Shown here in pieces: positions 18,132 through 27,010 of a DNA stretch of 64,000 bases. The DNA lies in contig NZ_CP039435.1 in NCBI RefSeq assembly GCF_005484585.1, forward strand, positions 1,984,001 to 2,048,000, written 5' to 3'. Position 1 is the first letter of the stretch. Each line of letters starts with the position of its first letter. A model generated the notes under the pieces. The model had not been told where the DNA came from. It saw nothing but the letters and a program-made list of their open reading frames with translations, and did no database searches. The stretch comes from Brevundimonas sp. SGAir0440. GTDB taxonomy: Bacteria; Pseudomonadota; Alphaproteobacteria; Caulobacterales; Caulobacteraceae. Position numbers and translations under genes: made by a program.

Positions 18132-18766
18132 ACCTGACGCCCGAACCGCCCCGCGACTGCCCATTGTGCCCGCGCCTGGTCGCCTATCGTCAGGAGAATG
18201 CGCGCCAGAATCCAGACTGGTGGAACGGGCCGGCCGCCTCGTTCGGCGATCCGAACGCGCGTCTGCTGATCGCCGGCCTTGCGCCCGGCCGGACCGGCGC
18301 CAACCGGACAGGACGGCCCTTCACCGGCGATCACGCCGGCTGGCTGCTGTACGACACCCTGAAGAAGGCCGGCTTTGCGAATGGCCATTACGATCCCGAC
18401 GGCGACGATGACCTGACGCTGACGGACTGCATGATCACCAATGCGGTCCGGTGCGCCCCGCCCGGCAACAAGCCTCTGCCGATCGAGGAGACGACCTGCC
18501 GTCCCTTCCTGATCGACAGGCTCAAGCTGTTGCCCAATCTGAAGGTGATCGTGACCCTGGGCGACGTCTCGCGCCGCAACATCCTGAAAGCGTTCGGACG
18601 GCCTGCGTCAGCGATGCCGGCGGGTCACGGCGCGCAGGGCGAAGCCGGCGGCTACGTCATTCTGAACAGCTATCACTGCTCTCGACTGAACACGAACACC
18701 GGTCGCCTGACGCCGCAGATGTTCGAGGACATCTTCGCGCGCGCACGAACCCTGATCGAGGCCTGA
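18128..18766 (+). CDS. Uracil-DNA glycosylase, family 5 (UdgB-like)
   Basis: Predicted iron-sulfur uracil-DNA glycosylase of 212 residues that starts base-excision repair of deaminated bases. GLAPGRTGANRTGRPFTGD at residues 50-68 is characteristic of family 5, in which the usual catalytic polar residue of motif A is absent. Four cysteines (Cys11, Cys14, Cys109, Cys124) fit the [4Fe-4S] cluster. The second active-site motif reads SYHCSRLNTNTG. It overlaps the NYN gene by four bases. Family 4 is less likely because its GEAPG motif is missing. Confidence 0.85.
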   Translation: MNLTPEPPRDCPLCPRLVAYRQENARQNPDWWNGPAASFGDPNARLLIAGLAPGRTGANRTGRPFTGDHAGWLLYDTLKKAGFANGHYDPDGDDDLTLTDCMITNAVRCAPPGNKPLPIEETTCRPFLIDRLKLLPNLKVIVTLGDVSRRNILKAFGRPASAMPAGHGAQGEAGGYVILNSYHCSRLNTNTGRLTPQMFEDIFARARTLIEA

Positions 18767-18769
18767 GCC

Positions 18770-19243
18770 TCAGCCCTTGTCGCGCATCAGGCGGGCCTTG
18801 TCGCGCTGCCAGTCGCGTTCGGCCGAGGCCTCGCGCTTGTCGTGCAGCTTCTTGCCCTTGGCCAACGCGATCTCCAGCTTCGCCTTGCCCGCATCGTTCA
18901 GATAGAGCTTCAGCGGAATGATGGTCTGGCCGTCGCGCTGGACCGCCCCCATCAGCTTGTCGATCTGCTTTCTGTGCAGCAGCAGCTTACGCGGTCGGCG
19001 CGGCTCGTGGTTGAAGCGGTTCGCCTGTTTGTACGGCGGGATGTCGGCGTTGATCAGCACAATCTCGCGCCCTTCGACGGACGCATAGCTTTCGGCGATA
19101 TTGGCCCGGCCGTCACGCAGCGCCTTGATCTCGGTGCCCAGCAGCTGGATCCCGGCCTCGATATTGTCTTCCAGGAAATAGTCGAACCGCGCGCGGCGGT
19201 TTTCGGCGATGACCTTGGACTTCGATTGCGGCTTGGGCGCCAT
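18770..19243 (-). CDS. smpB: SsrA-binding protein SmpB
   Basis: SmpB binds tmRNA and takes it to stalled ribosomes in trans-translation. The 157-residue protein has the expected [28 protein letters not shown] core, with its oligonucleotide-binding barrel, and the basic C-terminal tail ([28 protein letters not shown]). ATG 19243 is chosen because the conserved core begins shortly after it and it overlaps the dapA stop by one base (TGATG). Its RNA partner, ssrA, is in this window at 44.4 kb. Confidence 0.96.
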   Translation of the reverse strand: MAPKPQSKSKVIAENRRARFDYFLEDNIEAGIQLLGTEIKALRDGRANIAESYASVEGREIVLINADIPPYKQANRFNHEPRRPRKLLLHRKQIDKLMGAVQRDGQTIIPLKLYLNDAGKAKLEIALAKGKKLHDKREASAERDWQRDKARLMRDKG

Positions 19244-20127
19244 CAGACGACGCCCGCCGCCGCCATGGCGCGGTCGATGAACGGTTTGACCGCATCGGAG
19301 GTCGGCGACAGCGGAAGGCGCGCCTCCTCGTTGCACAAGCCAAGCTTGGCCAGAGCGTATTTGGTCGGCGCGGGCGAGTTGTCCAGGAACAGCGCCTTGC
19401 AAAGACTGATCAGCCGGTCCTGCCAGTCGCGAGCTGTCGCATAATCGCCGGCGGTCATCGCATTGTGCAAGGCGACCATGGCCTCCGGCGCGACATTGGA
19501 CGCCACCGAGATCAGGCCGACTCCGCCATGGGCGTGGTAGCCGAGATAGCTGGGGTCGTCGCCCGAGATCAGGTCGAACTGACCATCGATGTTCGCGCGC
19601 ATCCAGCTGACACGGCTCATGTCGCCCGTGGCGTCCTTGATGCCGACGATGTTCGGGTGGGCCGCCAGCCTCGCCACGGTCTCATTGGACAGATCGGACC
19701 CCGTCCGGCCCGGCACATTGTACAGCAGAATCGGCAGTTGAACCGCGTCGGCCACCGCTTCGAAATGCGCCGCCATGCCCGCCTGCGACGGGCGAATATA
19801 ATAGGGCGTGACGATCAAAGCCCCGTCCGCGCCCACCGTCTTGGCGTGGCGGGTCAGGTCGATGGCTTCCTTGGTATAGGGCGATCCGGTGCCCGCAATG
19901 ACGGCGACGCGCCCGGCCGTCAGACGCACGCACAGTTCGATGACGTGCTTGTGCTCATCCAGATCCATGCTGGCGCCCTCGCCCGTCGTGCCCATCGGAA
20001 CGACGCCGTGGACCCCTGCGGCGATCTGACGCTCGAGCAGTTTGGCGAATGCGGCTTCGTCCACGTTTCCGTCACGAAGTGGTGTGATCAGGGCGGTGAT
20101 CACGCCCTTGAACAAGGGGGCGTTCAT
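19243..20127 (-). CDS. dapA: 4-hydroxy-tetrahydrodipicolinate synthase
   Basis: DapA condenses pyruvate and aspartate semialdehyde in the lysine/diaminopimelate pathway. The 294-residue barrel shows GTTGEG at 46-51, Tyr136 in [10 protein letters not shown] and the Schiff-base Lys164 in VGIKDATGD. dapA followed by smpB is a common alphaproteobacterial arrangement. The gene starts divergently from the lytic transglycosylase gene, with a 125-base region between that should hold both promoters. Confidence 0.96.
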   Translation of the reverse strand: MNAPLFKGVITALITPLRDGNVDEAAFAKLLERQIAAGVHGVVPMGTTGEGASMDLDEHKHVIELCVRLTAGRVAVIAGTGSPYTKEAIDLTRHAKTVGADGALIVTPYYIRPSQAGMAAHFEAVADAVQLPILLYNVPGRTGSDLSNETVARLAAHPNIVGIKDATGDMSRVSWMRANIDGQFDLISGDDPSYLGYHAHGGVGLISVASNVAPEAMVALHNAMTAGDYATARDWQDRLISLCKALFLDNSPAPTKYALAKLGLCNEEARLPLSPTSDAVKPFIDRAMAAAGVV

Positions 20128-20252
20128 GAGACTAAGCTGGCCTGCGTGGGGAGTGACGATGGACGAATGTTCATCGCCTTTGCAATGAGCGCGGGACGTT
20201 AGGTCGCCAGCGGCTCCGCCGCAACCGGGATTGAATGGGAACAGGACAGATC

Positions 20253-22313
20253 ATGATCGCGACCAGTCTGGCGGCGGCCCTCGCCGTCCTTGCGCCGAAC
20301 CCGCAGGACGCCCTGCCCACCCAGCCTGTGCCCTATGCCTCGGCGTCTTCGTCCGTGCCCGGCTATTCGGCGACTTATCAGGGCCGCGTCCTGAATGATC
20401 AGGACACGGCGCTGTTTCGTCAGGGGCTGGCGGCGGCCCGTGCGCGCGACGTGTTCGGCGCCCAGTCCGCCATGTCGCAGATCAGGGACGCCTCGGCTCG
20501 CAAGCTGGTCGAATGGGCGTTGATCGACACCTCGGGCGAGCAGCTGTCCTACTCGGACCTCGCGCGCGGTCAATCGGATCTGGCGGGATGGCCGCGCGGC
20601 GAATCAAGACGGGCCGCCGCCGAAAAGGTGCTGGACCGCTCCGGCATGGGCGCGGACGCGGCCTTGGCCCTGATGTCCGACGGCAAGCCGACGACGGTCG
20701 AGGGGGCCATCGCCTACGCCTCCGCGCTGCAGCAGCGCGGCCGCCAGGATGAGGCGCGCGCCCTGGTCCGCGACTGGTGGCGCACACGCTCCTTCGACGA
20801 CTCGCCGCAGTCGCGTATCCTCAGCCAATGGGGCTCTTGGTTGACGCCCGCCGATCACGAGGCGCGGCTGAACATGCTGCTGCTCGGTCCGCACGGACCG
20901 GCGACGCGCAGCATGATCAATCTGGTCTCGCCGGATCGCGCCGCCATCGCCAACACGGTGATCACCCTTCGCTCGGCCTACAGCCCCGACGCCGTCATCG
21001 CCAATCTGACGCCGGCCCAGGCGGCCGATCCGGCGGTCGTGCTGGAGCGCGTGCGCCTTCTGCGTTCGCAAAATCGTCAGTCCGAAGGCTTTGCGCTGCT
21101 GGCCAATCTTCCGCCGGCGCCGGGCCACACGACCGGCGACAACACCCTGTGGAGCGAGCGCCGCAACTACTTCCTCGACGCCCTTCAGCAGGGCAACTGG
21201 CGCGCAGCCTATGACGCCATGAACGGTCACGGCTTCACCTCGGGCGACCGGATGGTGGACGCCGAGTTCTTCGCCGGCTGGGTCGCCCTGACCAAGCTGA
21301 ACCAGCCCGAGGTCGCCGCCCGCCATTTCGAAGCCCTGCGCACGGCCTCGTCCACCCCGATCACCCAGGGCCGCGCCTACTATTGGCTGGGTCGGGCCGC
21401 CGAGGCTCGCGGCGAACGCGACGCCGCCCTCGCCTACTATCGCAACGGCGCCCAGCATTGGCAGACCTTCTACGGTCAGCTTGCGGCCGAGAAGGCGGGG
21501 ATGACAACCCTTCAGCTGCCGGGCGAACCTGTGCCGTCACAGGCGGACATCTCCCGTTTCGAAGGCAATGAGATCGTACGAGCCACGCGCATCTTGGGCG
21601 AGACCGGCGAGATGAGCCTCCTTCGCGTCTTCGCCTATCAGCTCGACAATGACCTGCCGACCATCAACGACCTGGCCCTGCTGATGGACCTGTCGCGCGG
21701 CTATGGCGAGGGTTTCACCGCCATGATGGTGGGCCGCGCCGCCAGCCAGCGGGGCTTCGTCATGCCCGAGCGGATGTATCCGGTCCGCGTGCCGCCCCAG
21801 GTCGCCGGCGCCGCGCCGCTGGAATTCACCCAGGCGATCACACGCCAGGAATCCAGCTTCGATCCCCGCGCCCGCTCCGGCGCCGATGCGCGCGGCATGA
21901 TGCAGTTTCTGCCGTCCACGGCCTCGGGCGTCGCCCGCCGTCTGGGCATGAGCTATTCCGCCGAGCAGTTGTGGGATCCCGACTACAACATGACCCTGGG
22001 CAGCTATCACCTGGGCGAACTGATGGCCGCGAATAACGGTTCCATGTTGCTGGCGACGGTTGGCTACAACGCCGGGCCGGCACGCCCCAGCCAGTGGATC
22101 GCCCGATGCGGCGACCCGCGCGGCGATGCGATCAAGACCATCGACTTCATCGAGTGCGCGCCCTTCACCGAGACGCGCAACTATATGATGCGGGTGATGG
22201 AGAACATGGCGGTCTACAAGGCCCGCCTGAACGGCGGCACAGCGCCGCTGACGCCGTCGGCCGACATTTCGCGCGGATCGGCGGCCGGCGCGCGGCCCTA
22301 TATCGCCTACTGA
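20253..22313 (+). CDS. Soluble-type lytic murein transglycosylase (Slt family)
   Basis: A periplasmic enzyme that cuts peptidoglycan glycan strands to 1,6-anhydromuropeptides. A long helical, superhelix-like region (about residues 40-500) rich in alanine and leucine precedes the C-terminal SLT domain. The catalytic glutamate is Glu533 in ITRQESSFDPRARSGA, followed by ARGMMQFLP and VGYNAGPARPSQW, all diagnostic. The N-terminus (MIATSLAAALAVLAP) looks like a weak signal sequence. AGGA lies seven bases before ATG 20253; an in-frame ATG at 20235 would add six residues. It converges on the ABC ATPase gene, overlapping by 7 bases. Confidence 0.9.
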   Translation: MIATSLAAALAVLAPNPQDALPTQPVPYASASSSVPGYSATYQGRVLNDQDTALFRQGLAAARARDVFGAQSAMSQIRDASARKLVEWALIDTSGEQLSYSDLARGQSDLAGWPRGESRRAAAEKVLDRSGMGADAALALMSDGKPTTVEGAIAYASALQQRGRQDEARALVRDWWRTRSFDDSPQSRILSQWGSWLTPADHEARLNMLLLGPHGPATRSMINLVSPDRAAIANTVITLRSAYSPDAVIANLTPAQAADPAVVLERVRLLRSQNRQSEGFALLANLPPAPGHTTGDNTLWSERRNYFLDALQQGNWRAAYDAMNGHGFTSGDRMVDAEFFAGWVALTKLNQPEVAARHFEALRTASSTPITQGRAYYWLGRAAEARGERDAALAYYRNGAQHWQTFYGQLAAEKAGMTTLQLPGEPVPSQADISRFEGNEIVRATRILGETGEMSLLRVFAYQLDNDLPTINDLALLMDLSRGYGEGFTAMMVGRAASQRGFVMPERMYPVRVPPQVAGAAPLEFTQAITRQESSFDPRARSGADARGMMQFLPSTASGVARRLGMSYSAEQLWDPDYNMTLGSYHLGELMAANNGSMLLATVGYNAGPARPSQWIARCGDPRGDAIKTIDFIECAPFTETRNYMMRVMENMAVYKARLNGGTAPLTPSADISRGSAAGARPYIAY

Positions 22314-23062
22314 GCCCGGCGGGCCGCCAGCAGCGGCCCGTTCGGCCCCTCGATCCACTCGCCGTCCAGCCCGAAGACCTCGCGCAGGACGGCGGGCGAC
22401 AGGGCCTGGATCGGTGGGGCGTCAGCGACTACGCGTCCCCGATCCAGAACCACGACCCGATCCGCCACGGTCGCGGCCAGGGTCAGGTCGTGAAGACTGA
22501 CCAGCACCCCTGCCCCATCGTCAGCACGCGCCCTCAGGCGCCCCAGCACCAGGCGCTGCGCATCCGGGTCCAGCCCCGCGATCGGCTCGTCGGCCAAAAG
22601 CAGCGGCGCATCGACGACAAGGGCGCGCGCCAGCAGAACCCGGGCACGCTCGCCGCCTGACATTTCAGCAACGCCCCGGTCCGCCAGATGACCGGCGCCG
22701 ACTTCGTCCAGAGCGGCTCGCGCGCGCGCCAGCGCATCCGCGCCTGACAGAAACGGTGCGCCGAGCGCCGCCACCTCCACCGCTGGTAGGTTCCAGGCGA
22801 TGCGCCGTTCCTGCGGCAAATAGGCGACGCGTTCCGCCCGCTGGCGATGGGACAGATCGACGATGTCCGCGCCGCCCAACCTGATTTGTCCGCCGGTCGT
22901 GGCCAAGAGGCCCGCAGCGGCGCGGATGGCGCTGCTCTTGCCCGCGCCGTTTGGTCCGCACAGGGCCACGACCTCGCCCGCCGCAACCGACACGCTCACC
23001 CCATCCAGCACGACGGCCTTGCCCAACCGCGCCTGAACCTTTGCTAGCGACAACAGGCTCAC
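22307..23062 (-). CDS. ABC transporter ATP-binding protein (FecE/BtuD/HmuV type)
   Basis: The ATPase of an importer for an iron chelate, haem or cobalamin. Walker A is GPNGAGKS, the signature is MSGGERARVLLARAL, and Walker B plus the catalytic Glu is LLLADEP, followed by the His of the switch in VSLHDLTLAA. The GTG at 23062 overlaps the permease stop as GTGA and gives a standard-length protein of 251 residues starting MSLLSLAKVQ. A further in-frame start at 23089 would create a 31-base overlap and is less likely. It is the last gene of the TetR-led four-gene operon. Confidence 0.88.
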   Translation of the reverse strand: MSLLSLAKVQARLGKAVVLDGVSVSVAAGEVVALCGPNGAGKSSAIRAAAGLLATTGGQIRLGGADIVDLSHRQRAERVAYLPQERRIAWNLPAVEVAALGAPFLSGADALARARAALDEVGAGHLADRGVAEMSGGERARVLLARALVVDAPLLLADEPIAGLDPDAQRLVLGRLRARADDGAGVLVSLHDLTLAATVADRVVVLDRGRVVADAPPIQALSPAVLREVFGLDGEWIEGPNGPLLAARRAQ

Positions 23063-24048
23063 AGCCGCCACTCCCGCGCCGCGCGCCAAGCGATCAGGGC
23101 GAACAGGGGCGCGCCGATCAGGGCGGTGAACACGCCCAGCTTCAGTTCCTGATCCGTCGGCGTCAGTCGCGCCAACAGGTCCGCCAAGATCAGCATCAGC
23201 CCGCCCGCCAGCGCCGAGGGCGCCAGGATTCGCTTCGCATCACCCCGCACGGCCGCCCGCACCAGATGCGGCGCGGCTAGGCCCACGAACCCGATCACGC
23301 CCGCCACTGCCACCGCCGCCCCCGTGGCCAAGGCCGCCGCGATCAGGGCGAAGGCCCTCAACCGTCCCATATTCAGTCCGGACGCCGCCGCCCCCTCGTC
23401 GCCCAGGGTCAGCATCCGCAGACCGGCGCCCGACAGGGCAGCGAAGACGCCCGAGACGATGACGGTCGGCGTCACCCAGGCCACATCGACCCAGCTTCGG
23501 TTCTGCACCGATCCCAGCAGCCAGGACATGACCTCGGCCGAGGCGATGGGCGACGGTGACAGGTTGAAGATCAAGGCCGTCGCCGCGCCTGCGAAACTGG
23601 ACAGAGCCACCCCGAACAGGATCAGGGCCTCAGGCGCCCGCATGGCCCTGGACGCCACGATCAACAGTCCGCCCGCCAGGGCCGCGCCCGCCAGGGCCGA
23701 CACCTCGACCAGTCCCGGCACGGCCGCAGCGCCAAGGACGATCGCCAGCGCCGCGCCCAGGGCCGCCGTCGCCGACACGCCCAACACGCCGGGATCAGCC
23801 AGCGGATTGCGCAACAGCCCCTGCATCACCGCCCCTGCCAAACCCAGGGCCGCGCCGACGATCAGGGCGCAGACGGCGCGCGGCGCCCGCACCTGCCACA
23901 GCACCTCGGCCGGACCGGATGTCGGATCGCTGAAGGCCGCCGCATACTGATCGACGCTGAACGCCGTCTCGCCGGCCAACACCGCCAGAGCCAGCGCCGC
24001 GACGATGAAACCGGTCAGGATCAGGCACAGCCGAACCGTTCTGTTCAC
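23059..24048 (-). CDS. FecCD-family ABC transporter permease
   Basis: A 329-residue inner-membrane permease of the BtuC/FhuB/FecCD family with about ten hydrophobic segments. Family features seen are LWQVRAPRAVCALIVGAALGLAGAVMQGLLRNPLADPGVLG near the N-terminus and GVIGFVGLAAPHLVRAAVRGD towards the C-terminus. The GTG start at 24048 overlaps the binding-protein stop by four bases. The ligand is one of iron-siderophore, haem or vitamin B12; sequence alone does not decide. Confidence 0.92.
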   Translation of the reverse strand: MNRTVRLCLILTGFIVAALALAVLAGETAFSVDQYAAAFSDPTSGPAEVLWQVRAPRAVCALIVGAALGLAGAVMQGLLRNPLADPGVLGVSATAALGAALAIVLGAAAVPGLVEVSALAGAALAGGLLIVASRAMRAPEALILFGVALSSFAGAATALIFNLSPSPIASAEVMSWLLGSVQNRSWVDVAWVTPTVIVSGVFAALSGAGLRMLTLGDEGAAASGLNMGRLRAFALIAAALATGAAVAVAGVIGFVGLAAPHLVRAAVRGDAKRILAPSALAGGLMLILADLLARLTPTDQELKLGVFTALIGAPLFALIAWRAAREWRL

Positions 24049-24845
24049 GGCCGCCCCTTGGCCATCATCTCAACCGCGTCGGCTGCGAACCAGGCCGGGC
24101 AGGTCAAGGTCGCGGCGGGCAGGCGCGCCGCCGTTCGACCCTCGGCCGCTCGCGCGACAACCGGATGCCGCCCCGGTCCGCGCAGGTCGGCGCGCAGCTG
24201 ATCGAAGAAGCCGAGCACAAATCGCACCGGAGGATTCATCGCGATCCGCTCGACGCTGAGAGCGCCAAAACCGGGCGCGGCTGTGAGATTGCGAAATCCG
24301 GCCGCCCGCATCATTGCATCGATCAGCGTGCTTGGCCCCGCGGTGAAGCCCCCCGATGTCAGATACACGGCCCCCGGCGCCTCAGCCGTGCGCTTCACCG
24401 GCGCCGCCTTCGTCAGCTTGGCGTCCATCCGTTGCTCTAACGCCTGCCCGCGCTGAATTTGATCCAGATCGCGCGCGACGGTTTGGATGTTCCGGCGCAC
24501 GCCCTCTAGGTTGACCGCGTCATCGATCGTGGCCACCTTGACCCCGCGCTGCGCCAGCGCTGCCAGCAGGCGCGGTTCGCCGCCCCAATAGCGCACCACG
24601 ACGTCAGGCTGAAAACCCACGGCGGCCTCAAGCGTCGGACGCAAACGCTTGTGACCGACCGCCTGCTGACGCAGCCAGGCGTCAGGATCGTCGGCGCGCG
24701 GCGATAGTGCGATGTCCGCATCCGGCGCTAGAGCCAGTACATATTGGTCGGCGCACTGGTCCAGCGCCATGATCCGCAAGGGTCTGGCCTGAGCCGCGCT
24801 GCTGCTGAAAGCCAAAGCCGCCAAGGCGACGCAGATACGCTTCAT
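24045..24845 (-). CDS. Periplasmic substrate-binding protein of the metal-chelate ABC importer
   Basis: A class III (TroA/BtuF-like) binding protein of 266 residues. A clear signal peptide runs from MKRICVALAALAFSSSAAQA to a cleavage site near residue 20. The mature part starts RPLRIMALDQCADQYVLALAP, the usual first strand and loop of the N-terminal lobe, and contains QPDVVVRYWGGEPRLLAAL. A long backbone helix joins the two lobes. ATG 24845 overlaps the TetR stop as ATGA. No TonB-dependent receptor gene lies nearby, so the substrate remains unassigned. Confidence 0.82.
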   Translation of the reverse strand: MKRICVALAALAFSSSAAQARPLRIMALDQCADQYVLALAPDADIALSPRADDPDAWLRQQAVGHKRLRPTLEAAVGFQPDVVVRYWGGEPRLLAALAQRGVKVATIDDAVNLEGVRRNIQTVARDLDQIQRGQALEQRMDAKLTKAAPVKRTAEAPGAVYLTSGGFTAGPSTLIDAMMRAAGFRNLTAAPGFGALSVERIAMNPPVRFVLGFFDQLRADLRGPGRHPVVARAAEGRTAARLPAATLTCPAWFAADAVEMMAKGRP

Positions 24846-25471
24846 CCTTCGATCAGACCGGCGAACAGGGCGTCCAGTGTCGTGCGAACCAGCGCCTGCC
24901 GGTCGGACCAAGGAAAATAGGGCTTGGTGATCATCAGAGACACGATCCCATGCGCCGCAGCCCAGATCGCCTGGGCGATCGTGGCGGAATCGCCCTTCAT
25001 GCGGCCGGCCGTCACGGCATCCCCGACGGTCGCTTCCAATGTCGTGAACAGGCTGGAGCCGAGCTCGCGCGCCGCGTCCTGGGCGCCCTCTCGCGCCTCG
25101 ACCGGCCGGGTCAGATAGATCAGGCGATAGGCGTTGGGATGAGCGAAACCGAAGTCGATATACCCTTCGATCATCCGCCGCAGCCGCTGCTCAGGCGGCG
25201 CGGCCTCATCGGCGACGGCGGCGTTTGATGCGATCAACCGGGCGAAGGCGTCACGGCAGATTTCCTGCAGGATCGCGCCCTTGTCCGGGAAATGCATATA
25301 GAGTGCCGTCGACGACAGCCCGACCTCGTCCGCGATCTTGCGAATCGTCGCGCCTTCGTAGCCGTGCTCGACGAAGATGCGCTCGGCCGCCGCCAGGATT
25401 TCGCCCCGCCGCGAATGGCCTTCGCCCTTGGGCTTTCGGGTCGTGCGCGAGGCGTTCGAGGGTTCAGACAA
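24842..25471 (-). CDS. TetR/AcrR-family transcriptional regulator
   Basis: A 209-residue repressor-like protein. The N-terminal helix-turn-helix domain is clear: RRGEILAAAERIFVEHGYEGATIRKIADEVGLSSTALYMHFPDKGAILQEI. The C-terminal part, about 120 residues with AHPNAYRLIYL and IWAAAHGIVSLMI, fits the WHG/TetR_C_33 type of ligand domain. The likely start is TTG 25471, preceded by GGAG with a 7-base spacer; the frame runs further upstream, but those residues resemble no TetR N-terminus. As first gene of the importer operon it may repress its own transcript, which is inference. Confidence 0.87.
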   Translation of the reverse strand: MSEPSNASRTTRKPKGEGHSRRGEILAAAERIFVEHGYEGATIRKIADEVGLSSTALYMHFPDKGAILQEICRDAFARLIASNAAVADEAAPPEQRLRRMIEGYIDFGFAHPNAYRLIYLTRPVEAREGAQDAARELGSSLFTTLEATVGDAVTAGRMKGDSATIAQAIWAAAHGIVSLMITKPYFPWSDRQALVRTTLDALFAGLIEG

Positions 25472-25561
25472 TCCACTGCTCCGGGTGAGGCGCCCTGAAT
25501 AGCGACAATCCGTCCCAGACGCCAACTGACTTGCAGAACACGGTTGTTTCAAATAGCCATT

Positions 25562-26992
25562 ATGGGTTGTGGCGCTTTGGGGGCGGATGCGGTGAAGGAT
25601 TGGGCGCATCCAGGGATCAGGCCCCGCCGAAATGGCGCCTCACGACGCTCGCCGAGCGGTTTTCAGGTCACGATCTTGACCCTGCTTATCCTGAGCTCCG
25701 TCGTGGCGCTGATCCGCTGGCCGGAAACCGCTTTCGACGTCGCCTTGGTGTTGTTCCAAGCCGCCTTCGTCGTGTGCGCGCTGTGGAAGACCGTCATCGG
25801 CATCGCCAGCCTGCGACGCCCCGCCCCTGTCCCGCGTCCGATCGAATGGCCGCACTACACCATTCTGGCGGCGCTTTACGATGAGGCGGCGGTGACGCCG
25901 CAACTGATCGCCAACCTCAGCCGGATCGACTATCCGGCGCACAGATTGGAGGCCTTCATCGTGTTGGAGGCGCATGATGAGGCCACCCTGGCCGCAGCCC
26001 AGGCGACGCCAAAACCGCCGTGGCTGAAAATCCTGATCGCCCCTCCGGGCAGTCCTCAAACCAAGCCGCGCGCTTTGAACTACGCCTTGGGTCACGCTCG
26101 GGGCGATCTGGTCACCATCTATGACGCAGAGGATCGACCGCATCCGCAACAGCTCCGCCAGGCGGCGGCGCGCTTCGTCGCCCAGCCGCGATTGGGTTGT
26201 CTCCAGGCGCCGCTGCGTATCCGAGCATCTGGAAAGCCTGGCTCCCGGTTTCTGGATCGGCAGTTCGCCTTCGAATATGCGGCCCTGTTTGAAGTGACCC
26301 TGCCGGGCATGGCGCGGCTGGGTCTGCCCTTCCCCCTGGGCGGTACCAGCAATCATATCCGCATGACGGCGCTGCGTGGCGCCGGCGGTTGGGACGCGCA
26401 CAATGTCACCGAGGACGCGGACCTGGGCTTCCGCCTGTGGTCGATGGGCTGGAAGCTCGGCGTCATCGACAGTCCGACGTGGGAGACGCCGCCGGGCGCA
26501 ATGGACCGCTGGCTGCCCCAGCGCACTCGGTGGCTGAAAGGTTATATGCAGACTTGGGGCGTTCATACGCGGCGTCCAAAAGCCTTGGGCCGACGCGGAA
26601 GCTTGTCGCTGATCATGACCTTGGGCGCGGCGATCCTGTCGGCGGCCGCCCATGCCCCGACGCTGGCCTGGCTGGTTCTAGCCGTCGCCGTCTGGGCGCT
26701 TTCCGGCGTCTTGCCGCCCCTGCCCGGTGGCTCGCTGGGCGTGCTGGCGCTCGGAGTCATCGCCGCCTGGATGAGCTGTGCGGCCGGGGCGCGACGCGCC
26801 GGGCTCAATTACCAGCTGGGCGATGTGCTGGCTGCGCCGGCCTATTGGGCGCTCCTCAGCCTGGCCTTCGTCCATGCGGCCTGGCGGCTGGCGGTCGAAC
26901 CGCACGTCTGGGACAAGACCCCGCACGATCGCGACGATCAGATGCCGGAATTGACCGTCGTGGCGCCGGACGCTGGACGCGAGGCGGCCTGA
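25562..26992 (+). CDS. Membrane glycosyltransferase, family 2
   Basis: A processive-type GT2 enzyme of about 476 residues. Two N-terminal membrane segments precede a cytoplasmic GT-A domain with YTILAALYDEAAV, the metal-binding IYDAEDRPHP, VTEDADLGFRL (acceptor-side TED) and QRTRWLKGYMQ, the QxxRW motif of beta-glycan synthases. About four membrane segments follow. It resembles the synthase group that makes exopolysaccharide or beta-glucans; the product is unknown because no other polysaccharide gene is near. The start is uncertain: TTG 25544, ATG 25562 or GTG 25592 are all in frame. It is divergent from the TetR operon. Confidence 0.83.
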   Translation: MGCGALGADAVKDWAHPGIRPRRNGASRRSPSGFQVTILTLLILSSVVALIRWPETAFDVALVLFQAAFVVCALWKTVIGIASLRRPAPVPRPIEWPHYTILAALYDEAAVTPQLIANLSRIDYPAHRLEAFIVLEAHDEATLAAAQATPKPPWLKILIAPPGSPQTKPRALNYALGHARGDLVTIYDAEDRPHPQQLRQAAARFVAQPRLGCLQAPLRIRASGKPGSRFLDRQFAFEYAALFEVTLPGMARLGLPFPLGGTSNHIRMTALRGAGGWDAHNVTEDADLGFRLWSMGWKLGVIDSPTWETPPGAMDRWLPQRTRWLKGYMQTWGVHTRRPKALGRRGSLSLIMTLGAAILSAAAHAPTLAWLVLAVAVWALSGVLPPLPGGSLGVLALGVIAAWMSCAAGARRAGLNYQLGDVLAAPAYWALLSLAFVHAAWRLAVEPHVWDKTPHDRDDQMPELTVVAPDAGREAA

Positions 26993-27010
26993 GCGCCTAT
27001 CAGCCCGACG

